From the NCBI GenBank assembly GCA_902789425.1, contig CADANX010000007.1, forward strand, positions 4,957 through 44,509: a stretch of DNA of 39,553 bases, given 5' to 3'. Source of the DNA: an uncultured Erysipelotrichaceae bacterium (GTDB taxonomy: Bacteria; Bacillota_I; Bacilli_A; RF39; UBA660). The position numbers were made by a program, and so were the translations under genes. Below are positions 25,002 to 32,779 of this stretch, piece by piece (positions within the stretch are counted from its first letter, which is position 1; each line of letters begins with the position of its first letter). The notes beneath the pieces are model-generated. The model made no database searches. It was not told the origin of the DNA and saw nothing but the letters and a program-made list of their open reading frames with translations.

Positions 25002-25427
25002 TTATTTATTTAACATATTTAATAAATTTATTTTGAACATATCTTTATCAGCATTTTCTTTACTTATCATAACACCTTTATATGCACCAAGTTCTGTTTT
25101 ATGTCCTTCTAGTAAAAGGTCTTCTGGTGTCATAGTTTTAAGTAAGATTATGTGTTCATTTTTATAAACGTCATAATGAAGTACGATTTCACCATGAACT
25201 TTTGTAAATAATTCATCAGTTGGAAGAACTAATTCATAAGATTCAGTATTTTTTTCTTTATCTGTTAATACTTGATTACCTAAAAAATTACCTTCTTTCA
25301 TTTCTGGATAAAATTCAAACACAAGTTTTTTAAAAGCAAACATATTATATTTCTTTAATGATCTCTCTCTTTTTTTGAATTCAGCCTCATTTAGATATTC
25401 AAATATGTATGGTCTTTTATTATTCAT
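25002..25427 (-). CDS. Conserved-looking small protein of unknown function
   Basis: A 141-residue soluble protein without membrane segments or recognisable motif. It begins MNNKRPYIFEYLNEAEFKKRE, is basic in the first third, and has alternating strand-like segments (SYELVLPTDELF, VHGEIVLHYDVYK, EHIILLKTM). It stands alone with a good promoter and a GAGGTGATGAAG ribosome site, between polA and the lipoprotein pair. No function is proposed. Confidence 0.5.
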   Translation of the reverse strand: MNNKRPYIFEYLNEAEFKKRERSLKKYNMFAFKKLVFEFYPEMKEGNFLGNQVLTDKEKNTESYELVLPTDELFTKVHGEIVLHYDVYKNEHIILLKTMTPEDLLLEGHKTELGAYKGVMISKENADKDMFKINLLNMLNK

Positions 25428-25463
25428 ACTTCATCACCTCACTTTATATAGTCAAGTTTCAAA

Positions 25464-25493
25464 ATCTTATCATAGATTTTGATGCTTTGTCAA
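25464..25493 (-). promoter_or_regulatory. Promoter of the 141-aa gene
   Basis: Minus strand TTGACA (25488-25493), 18-bp spacer, TAAGAT (25464-25469), with TG one base before the -10 box. The -35 box sits inside the inverted repeat ATGCTT-GACA-AAGCAT, and the stretch 25460-25481 is a further 8-bp inverted repeat (CAAAATCT/AGATTTTG). The rest of the 170-base gap holds the polA terminator. Confidence 0.6.
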
Positions 25494-25523
25494 GCATTTT
25501 TCCCCTTTGTTATTATAATTATA

Positions 25524-25575
25524 GCATTAAAAAATGTAATAAATGCATTTTAAATATGTGATTTACTACATTTTT
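25524..25575 (-). terminator. Terminator of polA
   Basis: Two 15-base arms with one mismatch (AAAAATGTAGTAAAT and its partner) form a long AT-rich stem around a 16-base loop, ending in six T on the minus strand, 25 bases beyond the polA stop. Confidence 0.7.
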
Positions 25576-25599
25576 ACACATAATTTAACAAAAAGTTTT

Positions 25600-28173
25600 T
25601 TATTTGGCATCATACCAGTTTTTTCCCTCTTCAAGTTCAACCTTTAAAGGTACTTTAAGCTTATATACATTCTCCATTTTTTCTTTAATAAGCTTTTTAA
25701 CTTCGTCTTTTTCACTTTCTGGAACATTAAATATAAGTTCGTCGTGTATTTGAAGAAGCATTTTAGTTTTTAACTTTCTTTTATTAAGTTCTTCATATAT
25801 ATTTATCATTGCAAGTTTTAAAATATCAGCACTAGTTCCTTGTACTGGAGTATTAAGTGCCATTCTTTCACCACCTGCTCTTATGATATAATTTGCATTT
25901 TTTAGTTCATCTATTTTTCTTTTTCTATTCATAAGAGTTAAAACATATCCGTTTTTATAAGCATCATCTAATGTTTTTTGTTTATACTCTTTTATTTTAG
26001 GAAAAGCTTCTAAATACTTATCTATAAATTCTTTTGCTTCTTTAATAGGTATTTTTAAATCTTCAGATAAACCAAATGAACTAATTCCATATAATATTCC
26101 AAAATTAACTGCTTTTGCAGATCTTCTCATATTTTTAGTTACTTCACTTTCACTTACATGAAATATTTCACTTGCAGTTTTAGTATGTATATCATCTTCA
26201 CTATTAAAAGCATTTATCATATTTTCTTCATTAGACATATGAGCAAATACTCTAAGTTCTATTTGTGAATAGTCACTTGATATAAACACTGAATCTTCTT
26301 CTGGAACAAATGCTTTTCTTATTAATTTTCCTTCTTCATATCTTATTGGTATATTTTGTAAATTAGGTTCTATAGATGAAAGTCTTCCAGTTCTTGTAAG
26401 AGTTTGTGTATATATTGTATGAAGTTTACCATCATCCATAACCATATCATTTATTCCAACAATATATGTACTATATAATTTAGCTAAAGTTCTATAATCA
26501 ATTATTTTTTGTACTATTTCATGTTCATCCTTTATTTTATCTAGTATTTCTCTTGATGTTGAATAAGAAGTTGCTTTCTTTTTAGGATAAGGAATTGCTA
26601 GTTTATTAAATAAAACATCTGCAAGTTGTTTTGGTGATTGAATATTAAATTCTTCACCTGACATCTTATATATTTCTTCTTGATATTCATCTATTTTTTC
26701 TTTTATTTTTTCGCCCATTTTATTTAAAACGTTCTTATCTACTCTAATACCAGTTAATTCCATATCTGCAAGTACTAAAGATAATTTCATTTCTATTTTA
26801 TTAAATAAATCATATGAGTTTTCTTCTTTCATTTCATCAATGAATCTATCTTTTGTATCAAATATAAATTTAGCTTTTTTAATTATTTCTTCTTTTACTT
26901 TGTTTTCATCTTTTTCTTTTAAAAGACTATTATAATCAAGAACATCATAACCAAAAATATTACTAACGACAGATATATCATCTTTTTCATTATAATTTAA
27001 TATATAAGTTGCAATCATAGTATCAAAATCACATTTGTTAAATTTAATACCATATTTATTAAGTGCAACAATATTCTTTTTTATATCGTATGTATATTTA
27101 TTATATTTATCTAAAATATCTTTATTATTTATTAAGAATTCTTTATCTAAATAATAAGCATTTTCACCATCATAAACAGACGCACCTATTATATCTGATG
27201 TATGATAATTAGAACCATCTAATTCAATATATACAGCAATATCATCTTTTAAAATGAGTTCGTCTTTTTCTTTTACTTCTTTAAAAGATATATTTTCTTC
27301 TTTTTTTACTTTAAATTCATCATTCTTAAGAAAACTAAAGAATTCTAATTCTTCATACATTTTCTTAAGTTTAATAGTATCAGGACCTACATATTTTAAT
27401 TCATCTAATGAATATTCTACAGGTACTTTTGTATAAATAGTAGCAAGATCTTTACTTTTAAAAGCATTTTCTTTATCATTAACTAATTTATCCCTAGTAG
27501 CACCTTTTAAATTATCAATATTATTATATAAGTTTTCAACAGTATCATATTCTTGAAGTAGTTTTAATGCAGTTTTTTCACCTATTCCTTTTACACCAGG
27601 TATATTATCTGATGAATCCCCCATAAGTCCTTTTAAGTCTATCATTCTAATAGGTTCAATACCATACTCTTTTTTAAATTCATCTCTTGTCATTCTAATA
27701 TAGTCTTTACTTTTTAACAGTTTTACTTCAGTTTCATCATTTATAAGTTGAAGTAAATCTTTATCACTACTTACTATAATAGCCTTAAAGTCTTTATCAT
27801 TACTTGCCATCATAGAATATGTACCTATAATATCATCTGCTTCATAATTATCTATTTCATATGATTTAATACCCATAAGCGGAATAAGTTCTTTTGCTAC
27901 TTTAAATTGCATTTTAAGTTCTTCAGGAGTAGCACTTCTTCCTGCTTTATAATCTGAGTATTGTTCATGTCTAAATGTTTTACCTTTATCAAAAGCAACA
28001 AGCATATACTCTGGTTTTTCTTCTTTTATAATCTTATTTAACATATTAACAAGTCCATATATACCATTAGTTGGAAATCCTTTTGAATTATTCATAAAAT
28101 TTCCTGAATATGCAGTTGCATAATAACTTCTAAAAAGTAAATTATTACCATCTACTAATATAATATTCTTCAT
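25600..28173 (-). CDS. polA: DNA polymerase I
   Basis: Repair and Okazaki-fragment processing polymerase. The N-terminal 5'-3' exonuclease domain (to about residue 290) has VDGNNLLFR, VAFDKGKTFRH, YEADDIIGT and KGIGEKTALKLL. The central 3'-5' exonuclease-like domain has lost its metal ligands: VYIELDGSN replaces FDTETDSL, and the second and third acidic motifs are also missing, as in Bacillus Pol I. The polymerase domain has motif A DYSQIELRVFAH, motif B RRSAKAVNFGILYGIS and motif C QIHDELIFNV. ATG at 28173 is chosen over a GTG at 28182 inside the AGGTG ribosome site. Confidence 0.96.
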   Translation of the reverse strand: MKNIILVDGNNLLFRSYYATAYSGNFMNNSKGFPTNGIYGLVNMLNKIIKEEKPEYMLVAFDKGKTFRHEQYSDYKAGRSATPEELKMQFKVAKELIPLMGIKSYEIDNYEADDIIGTYSMMASNDKDFKAIIVSSDKDLLQLINDETEVKLLKSKDYIRMTRDEFKKEYGIEPIRMIDLKGLMGDSSDNIPGVKGIGEKTALKLLQEYDTVENLYNNIDNLKGATRDKLVNDKENAFKSKDLATIYTKVPVEYSLDELKYVGPDTIKLKKMYEELEFFSFLKNDEFKVKKEENISFKEVKEKDELILKDDIAVYIELDGSNYHTSDIIGASVYDGENAYYLDKEFLINNKDILDKYNKYTYDIKKNIVALNKYGIKFNKCDFDTMIATYILNYNEKDDISVVSNIFGYDVLDYNSLLKEKDENKVKEEIIKKAKFIFDTKDRFIDEMKEENSYDLFNKIEMKLSLVLADMELTGIRVDKNVLNKMGEKIKEKIDEYQEEIYKMSGEEFNIQSPKQLADVLFNKLAIPYPKKKATSYSTSREILDKIKDEHEIVQKIIDYRTLAKLYSTYIVGINDMVMDDGKLHTIYTQTLTRTGRLSSIEPNLQNIPIRYEEGKLIRKAFVPEEDSVFISSDYSQIELRVFAHMSNEENMINAFNSEDDIHTKTASEIFHVSESEVTKNMRRSAKAVNFGILYGISSFGLSEDLKIPIKEAKEFIDKYLEAFPKIKEYKQKTLDDAYKNGYVLTLMNRKRKIDELKNANYIIRAGGERMALNTPVQGTSADILKLAMINIYEELNKRKLKTKMLLQIHDELIFNVPESEKDEVKKLIKEKMENVYKLKVPLKVELEEGKNWYDAK

Positions 28174-28190
28174 ATCTATCACCTATATAA

Positions 28191-28199
28191 ATTATATCA
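28191..28199 (-). promoter_or_regulatory. Extended -10 promoter of polA
   Basis: Minus strand TGATATAAT, preceded by AATTTA as at lspA and rluD, with the -10 box ending about six bases before AGGTG. The -35 is weak. Confidence 0.5.
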
Positions 28200-28203
28200 T
28201 AAA

Positions 28204-28232
28204 TTGACATATAAGAAAGTATAATATATAAT
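28204..28232 (+). promoter_or_regulatory. Consensus sigma-A promoter of the kinase-like gene
   Basis: TTGACA (28204-28209), exactly 17 bases, TATAAT (28227-28232): a perfect consensus promoter, back to back with the polA promoter. Confidence 0.8.
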
Positions 28233-28257
28233 ATTATGCCCGTGTGGTGAGAAAAAA

Positions 28258-29025
28258 ATGAATAAAATTACTTTTGACGAAAAGAATATTGTTTATGAAT
28301 ACAACCATGGTATGGAAAGTACTGTATATTTATATGATATTAATGGTAAAAGTGTATTACTAAAATACTTTAAAGATAAGATTATTTTAGATGATACATT
28401 TTATGGAAATAAAAAAGAAGACAATATAAGATATATACCTGAAGAAACTTTTATAAACAAAGAAAAAAAATTAGAATTAATAAGTGAAATGGATTGTTTC
28501 AAAGACGAAGTTAAAATTTTAGATCTTGTTTATAATAAAGAAGGTAAATTTGTAGGTTATACGATGGGTATTGAAAAAATGAATACTGTCGAAGATGTTT
28601 ATAGTCGTAAACAAAAAATTAAAGTTCTTGAATTATTAAAAGAAAAAATAGAATTACTTAATGAAAATAATGTTTATATTGGTGATATTAGTTCAAGAAA
28701 CATGTTATATGATGGAAATACACTTAAACTATGTGACCTTGATAACTATAGAATTGGTGAATATGATATAGATTTAAAAACATTATTAACTAAAGATTAC
28801 GAAAAAATGAGAAAAGATCCAAAAAATTTAGATAATTATATGTTTAATTTATACCATTATGGACTTGTTTATAGATATCATTCATCAGTAGTTTTAAGAA
28901 CGCTTAGACAAAATGGTCTTCCATTTAGACTAAGAACACAAGAAAATGAAAAATTACTTAAAGATATATTAAGTGATAAAAAAACATATCAAAAGAGATA
29001 TTTTTTAGATAATATGAGATTTTAA
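28258..29025 (+). CDS. Small protein-kinase-fold protein
   Basis: A 255-residue soluble protein. Kinase-fold motifs appear in order: a loop HGMESTVYLY (17-26) in the place of the Gly-rich loop, the VAIK-type Lys in VLLKYF (Lys36), then YIGDISSRNMLYD with catalytic Asp143 and Asn148, and LCDLDNY with Asp160 in the DFG position. The order and spacing match a protein-kinase or aminoglycoside-kinase fold; the His of HRD is missing (YIGD). The C-terminal 60 residues are basic and helical. Substrate unknown. It reads from a consensus promoter toward, and shares a terminator with, the convergent STAS/sigma pair. Confidence 0.65.
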   Translation: MNKITFDEKNIVYEYNHGMESTVYLYDINGKSVLLKYFKDKIILDDTFYGNKKEDNIRYIPEETFINKEKKLELISEMDCFKDEVKILDLVYNKEGKFVGYTMGIEKMNTVEDVYSRKQKIKVLELLKEKIELLNENNVYIGDISSRNMLYDGNTLKLCDLDNYRIGEYDIDLKTLLTKDYEKMRKDPKNLDNYMFNLYHYGLVYRYHSSVVLRTLRQNGLPFRLRTQENEKLLKDILSDKKTYQKRYFLDNMRF

Positions 29026-29056
29026 TGAAGGATTAAACAATTTTATCCTTCATTTT
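29024..29056. terminator. Bidirectional terminator between the kinase-like gene and the sigma factor gene
   Basis: TGAAGGAT and ATCCTTCA form an 8-bp stem around an 11-base loop, with T-rich sequence to the right and the complementary A-rich/TTAAAAT tract to the left. The kinase stop codon is at its edge. Confidence 0.7.
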
Positions 29057-29692
29057 ATTTAATATTTTTTTCTCATATCTATATATCTTAACTTGAGTTA
29101 TGTTTTTTTCTTTTGCAAGCTCAGTTTGAGTTTTATTATTATAATATCTTTCATATATAAATGCCTTTTCTTCTTGAGATAATGAAGATATTGCATCCTT
29201 AAGGGCAATTAAATCAAAATCATCTATTACTTTTTTTGATTCAATTGTATCGATAAGTGAAATATTTTTTTCTTCATTTATATATGAGTCTAAACTTTCT
29301 ACTTTTAAGCATGCATTTTCAATTTCATATATTTTTTCAGAGGGTAAACTTAAAGTTTTTGATATTTCTTCATTAGTAATTAGTTTTCCACTTGTTTTAT
29401 ATATTGTTTCTTTTAATAAAAGAATTTTCTTATATAAGCTAATTACATCTTTACTCGGCCGAATTGAATTACTTTCTCTTAAATACTTAAGAATTTCCCC
29501 CTTAATATAATAATATGCATAACTAGAAAATTTAGTATTTTTATTTTCATTATATTTTTTAGCGGCTTTAATAACTGCCATCATACCAACTTGATATAAA
29601 TCTTCTTTATTATCACCTTTACTATATTCATTAATAATGGAATAAACTAATTTTTCATTTAATTTAAGTAAATCATCATCTATTTTAATCAT
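29033..29692 (-). CDS. Sigma-70 family factor, sporulation/stress (SigF/SigB) group-like
   Basis: A 219-residue sigma factor. Region 2 is seen as YQVGMMAVIKAAKKYNENKNTKFSSYAYYYIKGEILKYLRE; region 3 as the helical part around KLITNEEISKTLSLPSEKI; region 4 as SLSQEEKAFIYERYYNNKTQTELAKEKNITQVKIYRYEKKIL with the helix-turn-helix. Size and the absence of region 1 place it in group 3 (SigF, SigG, SigB). The start overlaps the STAS gene's TGA stop by four bases, as in spoIIA and sigB operons, but the anti-sigma kinase gene is missing between them. Confidence 0.8.
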   Translation of the reverse strand: MIKIDDDLLKLNEKLVYSIINEYSKGDNKEDLYQVGMMAVIKAAKKYNENKNTKFSSYAYYYIKGEILKYLRESNSIRPSKDVISLYKKILLLKETIYKTSGKLITNEEISKTLSLPSEKIYEIENACLKVESLDSYINEEKNISLIDTIESKKVIDDFDLIALKDAISSLSQEEKAFIYERYYNNKTQTELAKEKNITQVKIYRYEKKILNKMKDKIV

Positions 29693-29991
29693 ATTGACAT
29701 CATCCTTAAAGCAGTAAGTTCATTTTTAGCACTTTCGTAATTTAAATCATTATTTCCACAAATAATCATTCTTCCATTATTATTTAGAATAGCTTCATTA
29801 CATTTTTCAAATAAATCAATTTTATTGTTAATAACTGCATCTGAAATATTAAATACTAAATATTTAATACCACTTTTAGTAAGAATATTTACTACATTAT
29901 TCTTAATGTTACTAGCATTATCATTTGTAATATCACCTGATAATCTAACAAATAATACTCCTTTTGAAAATTCTATATTAACATCAAGCAT
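29689..29991 (-). CDS. Degenerate STAS-domain protein (SpoIIAA/RsbV-like)
   Basis: A 100-residue single-domain protein shaped like an anti-sigma factor antagonist: the start VNIEFSKGVLFVRLSGDIT matches the first strands of SpoIIAA/RsbV, followed by helix NASNIKNNVVNIL and strand KYLVFNISD. At the place of the phosphorylated DSSG motif it has INNKID, so the regulatory Ser is gone. It is followed at once by the sigma gene. If it still binds an anti-sigma kinase it cannot be switched off by phosphorylation in the usual way. AAGGAG precedes the ATG. Confidence 0.65.
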   Translation of the reverse strand: MLDVNIEFSKGVLFVRLSGDITNDNASNIKNNVVNILTKSGIKYLVFNISDAVINNKIDLFEKCNEAILNNNGRMIICGNNDLNYESAKNELTALRMMSI

Positions 29992-30062
29992 ATGTTCATC
30001 TCCTTGGTATTATGATTAAAACACTATTTTTAAATAATTAAAATAGATTCGACAAAAGCTTA

Positions 30063-30086
30063 CAAAAAAAGAACAAAATGTTCTTT
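30063..30086 (-). terminator. Terminator of the beta-helix surface protein gene
   Basis: Minus strand AAAGAAC and GTTCTTT pair around ATTTT, followed by TTTT. It touches the stop codon. Confidence 0.8.
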
Positions 30087-31824
30087 AATTTATAGCTTTA
30101 TTATTTACATATAACTTATATCCATTAAAATCTATATTACTATTTGATGTATCTTCATTATCAAGAGATGTCACATAACTATCACCTGTTAATGTTATTT
30201 TTGAATCTTTTGAAAGTTTTAATGAAATACTTTTTGCTTCATTATTACTATTAATTGTTCCTTTATAAGTTGATGATGTTAAATTCATAGATAATTTACT
30301 TATATTATCTAAAATAATATCACCAGCTAAAGTTTGTTTTTCTGCATTTAGTGTAACATTACCTCCATTTGAACCAGATGTTCCCCATTCACTTGTTCCT
30401 TTAGCACTTAATAATATATTACTTCCATATGTTATTTTTGTGTTAGTTAGATTAATAACAGCATCAGTATTTGTTACAAAAAATAAAGGAGCACTTTTAT
30501 AATAACTTGATGTACTTAGTATTTCAAGTGATGAATCTTTAGATGTAAAATTACCTGTTCCAACAGATGCATCACCACTCATTGATTGATAAATCATTAT
30601 TCCTGCATTATCAACATCATTTCTATTTCCTTTTCCTGATGCAGAAATATTACTATTTAAAACATTTGCACTATTTTTTCCTTCGACAACAACCATTTGT
30701 GAATTATTTGCTGTTCCTGTAACATTATCAATTGAAATATCACCTGTTGAGTATATTAATGGAGATCCATTTCCATTTGTTTCAAGTTTTGAATTACTAA
30801 CACTAACTGTTCCTTCACCTCTATCTGTTGCAAGAGTTGCAGATGATGCACCATTTGTTTTAACCGTTAAGTTATCACCAATTATTTCTCCTCCATAGGT
30901 TGCATCAAGTCCACGTGAAGATGATGAGCCTTTTGTTGTAATAACTGAATCTGATATAGTTATTTTTGAATTTGAACCCGTTGCAAATACTGCGTTTGCA
31001 CCTTTTGCATTTGTATTTATTGTAATATTTTTTATAGTAGCAGTACCTGAGTCTTCTGCAAGAATAGCGGCATTAACTCCAGAAAAATCAGAACTTTCAG
31101 TATTACTACTATCACCTGTTTTATTGATAGTTGAATCAGATAATGTTAAATTACCGCCTTTTTTTACTAAAACTGCATTTGTATCTTCGCCTTCTTCATT
31201 ATATGTTTTACCAGATAGAGTTTCTGTATCATCTATTTCAACTTGTCCTTTTGCACTTACACTACTTTGTGAATTATTCATATTATTACTCATTGATTGA
31301 TTATTTTTTTTACTCACTAATTTGTTTGAAAGATAATAATCAGAAAAAGTAAATATTCCAGTCATTAATAATGATAAAAGTATAAATATTATTAATTTAT
31401 CACCTGCTAAGGCTGAGGCAATAGATAATTTATGAAATACAGTCATTATTAATATTGAAATTATAACTGAAAGTAATAATGATTCTGATGCAAATATTAT
31501 TAATTTTTTATAATTAACATTATTATTTTGACTATTTTGATTAAAATCAGGCATCATTTGATTATTACCTGGTCCAACATTATCATTTGAATTTTGTGAA
31601 TTATCAGAATTCATATCTGGTGGTGTTCCACTACCGTTTGATGAATTATTATCGTCTGGCTTTTCTGGTGGTTCACCCATACTATTTTGATTATCATTAG
31701 GTGGTGTCATATTCGTATTAGTATTTGCTACATTATATTGTTTAGTAATACTAAAATATGATGTAATAGCAAGTAATGCTATTAAAAATATAGAAATAAA
31801 ATTCTTCACTTTTCTACTTATCAT
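30085..31824 (-). CDS. Membrane protein with extracellular beta-helix repeats
   Basis: A 579-residue protein. Helix 1 is at about 10-26. A Pro/Asn/Asp/Ser-rich low-complexity segment follows (about 30-100), then two more hydrophobic segments (about 108-130 and 142-165). After a Gln/Ser/Asn-rich linker comes a 370-residue region of short repeats such as ANAVFATGSNSKITISDS, ATLATDRGEGTVSVSNS and PLIYSTGDISIDN, the right-handed beta-helix (pectate-lyase-like) pattern used by surface adhesins and carbohydrate-active proteins. No catalytic residues can be assigned. A surface adhesin or scaffold is the best guess. Confidence 0.6.
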   Translation of the reverse strand: MISRKVKNFISIFLIALLAITSYFSITKQYNVANTNTNMTPPNDNQNSMGEPPEKPDDNNSSNGSGTPPDMNSDNSQNSNDNVGPGNNQMMPDFNQNSQNNNVNYKKLIIFASESLLLSVIISILIMTVFHKLSIASALAGDKLIIFILLSLLMTGIFTFSDYYLSNKLVSKKNNQSMSNNMNNSQSSVSAKGQVEIDDTETLSGKTYNEEGEDTNAVLVKKGGNLTLSDSTINKTGDSSNTESSDFSGVNAAILAEDSGTATIKNITINTNAKGANAVFATGSNSKITISDSVITTKGSSSSRGLDATYGGEIIGDNLTVKTNGASSATLATDRGEGTVSVSNSKLETNGNGSPLIYSTGDISIDNVTGTANNSQMVVVEGKNSANVLNSNISASGKGNRNDVDNAGIMIYQSMSGDASVGTGNFTSKDSSLEILSTSSYYKSAPLFFVTNTDAVINLTNTKITYGSNILLSAKGTSEWGTSGSNGGNVTLNAEKQTLAGDIILDNISKLSMNLTSSTYKGTINSNNEAKSISLKLSKDSKITLTGDSYVTSLDNEDTSNSNIDFNGYKLYVNNKAIN

Positions 31825-31873
31825 AGAAAATCCCTCCTTTGTTAACTCTAACTTACTAGAAGATTATGGGTAA

Positions 31874-31902
31874 ATTATGTAATATTTATGTATTTTTTTC
31901 AA
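31874..31902 (-). promoter_or_regulatory. Promoter of the beta-helix surface protein gene
   Basis: Minus strand TTGAAA, 17-bp spacer, CATAAT. The 50 bases to the start contain AAAGGAGG next to the ATG. The opposite strand of this 132-base gap carries TATAAT boxes (31916, 31932) suited to the divergent prsW gene. Confidence 0.5.
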
Positions 31903-31956
31903 AATTATTTTACTTTATAATACCTTATATATATAATTAATATAGAGGTGAGAATT

Positions 31957-32742
31957 TTGAGTAATGATTATTTAACTTATATGGCTATTTTACCAGTTAT
32001 ACTTCTTTTATTATTTATTTATAAAAGAGATACACATAAAGAGCCAAAAAAATTATTAAGAAAAACATTTATATTTGGATGTTTAACAGTAATACCAGTT
32101 ATAATTGTTGAATTAATATTTGAGGTAGTTTTTAAAATATATGGAGATGATACTCAAATAATGAAATTTGCATCAATATTTATTGGTGTTGCACTTGTTG
32201 AAGAATTATTCAAGTGGTTAGTTGTTAGATTTATTCCTTATAAAGATACTGAATTTGATGAAAAATATGATGGTATTGTTTATGCTGTATTTTCATCACT
32301 TGGTTTTGCGGTTATAGAAAATTTATTATATTGTTTAAATAGTAATATAAGTGTAGCAATACTAAGAGCACTAACTGCTGTTCCTGGACATGCATGTGAT
32401 GCAGTTGTTATGGGTTACTTCCTTGGACTTGCTAAATATTATGCAATTAATGAAAATAAAAAATTAGAAAATAAAAATTTATTTTTTGCAATATTATTTC
32501 CAGTAATAACTCATACTATATATGATTATTTATTAACAGCTGGTATTCCCCTTTTAAGTATTATATGGTTAATATTTGTAATTGTATTTACTATAATATG
32601 TTTTATACTAGTTATTAAATCGTCAAAAAGTAATATTTATTTACAAAAGAAAAATTCATCGGTATATTGTAAAAACTGTGGTAATTATGTAGAAGGAAAA
32701 AGATATTGCTCTAAGTGTGGAGAAAGAACAAGCAATGAATAA
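31957..32742 (+). CDS. prsW: PrsW-type membrane protease with C-terminal zinc ribbon
   Basis: Site-1-type intramembrane metalloprotease family that in Bacillus cuts the anti-sigma factor RsiW. Motifs: VEELFKWLVV (EExxK), FAVIENLLY (ExxN), VPGHACDAV and ITHTIYDYL (His ligands). There are about seven helices, then a cytoplasmic tail with YCKNCGNYVEGKRYCSKCG, a CxxC-x(8)-CxxC zinc ribbon that PrsW of Bacillus lacks. The frame is open from a GTG at 31948, but that codon is in the GAGGTG ribosome site; a TTG at 31957 six bases after it is the better start. It may cut an anti-sigma factor for one of the sigma factors here (inference). Confidence 0.8.
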   Translation: MSNDYLTYMAILPVILLLLFIYKRDTHKEPKKLLRKTFIFGCLTVIPVIIVELIFEVVFKIYGDDTQIMKFASIFIGVALVEELFKWLVVRFIPYKDTEFDEKYDGIVYAVFSSLGFAVIENLLYCLNSNISVAILRALTAVPGHACDAVVMGYFLGLAKYYAINENKKLENKNLFFAILFPVITHTIYDYLLTAGIPLLSIIWLIFVIVFTIICFILVIKSSKSNIYLQKKNSSVYCKNCGNYVEGKRYCSKCGERTSNE

Positions 32743-32756
32743 TTGCTTTTTTTTTG
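32730..32756 (+). terminator. Terminator of prsW
   Basis: AAGCAAT and ATTGCTT pair around GAATA, followed by eight T; the stop codon is in the loop region. Confidence 0.85.
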
Positions 32757-32757
32757 C

Positions 32758-32779
32758 ATAAAAAAAGATAATTATCTTT
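32758..32779 (-). terminator. Terminator of the aspS-gatCAB operon
   Basis: The palindrome AAAGATAATTATCTTT followed by a T-run on the minus strand. The gatB stop codon lies inside it. Confidence 0.75.

Noticed and set aside
25460-25481. Inverted repeat CAAAATCT/AGATTTTG as a terminator
   Set aside because: It overlaps the -10 box of the 141-aa gene and has no T-run in the right place; more likely a promoter or operator part.
29689-29692. TGA read as Trp (Mycoplasma-type code)
   Set aside because: TGA closes the STAS frame in a normal ATGA overlap, and Trp positions such as in DNA polymerase I (KNWYDAK) use TGG.
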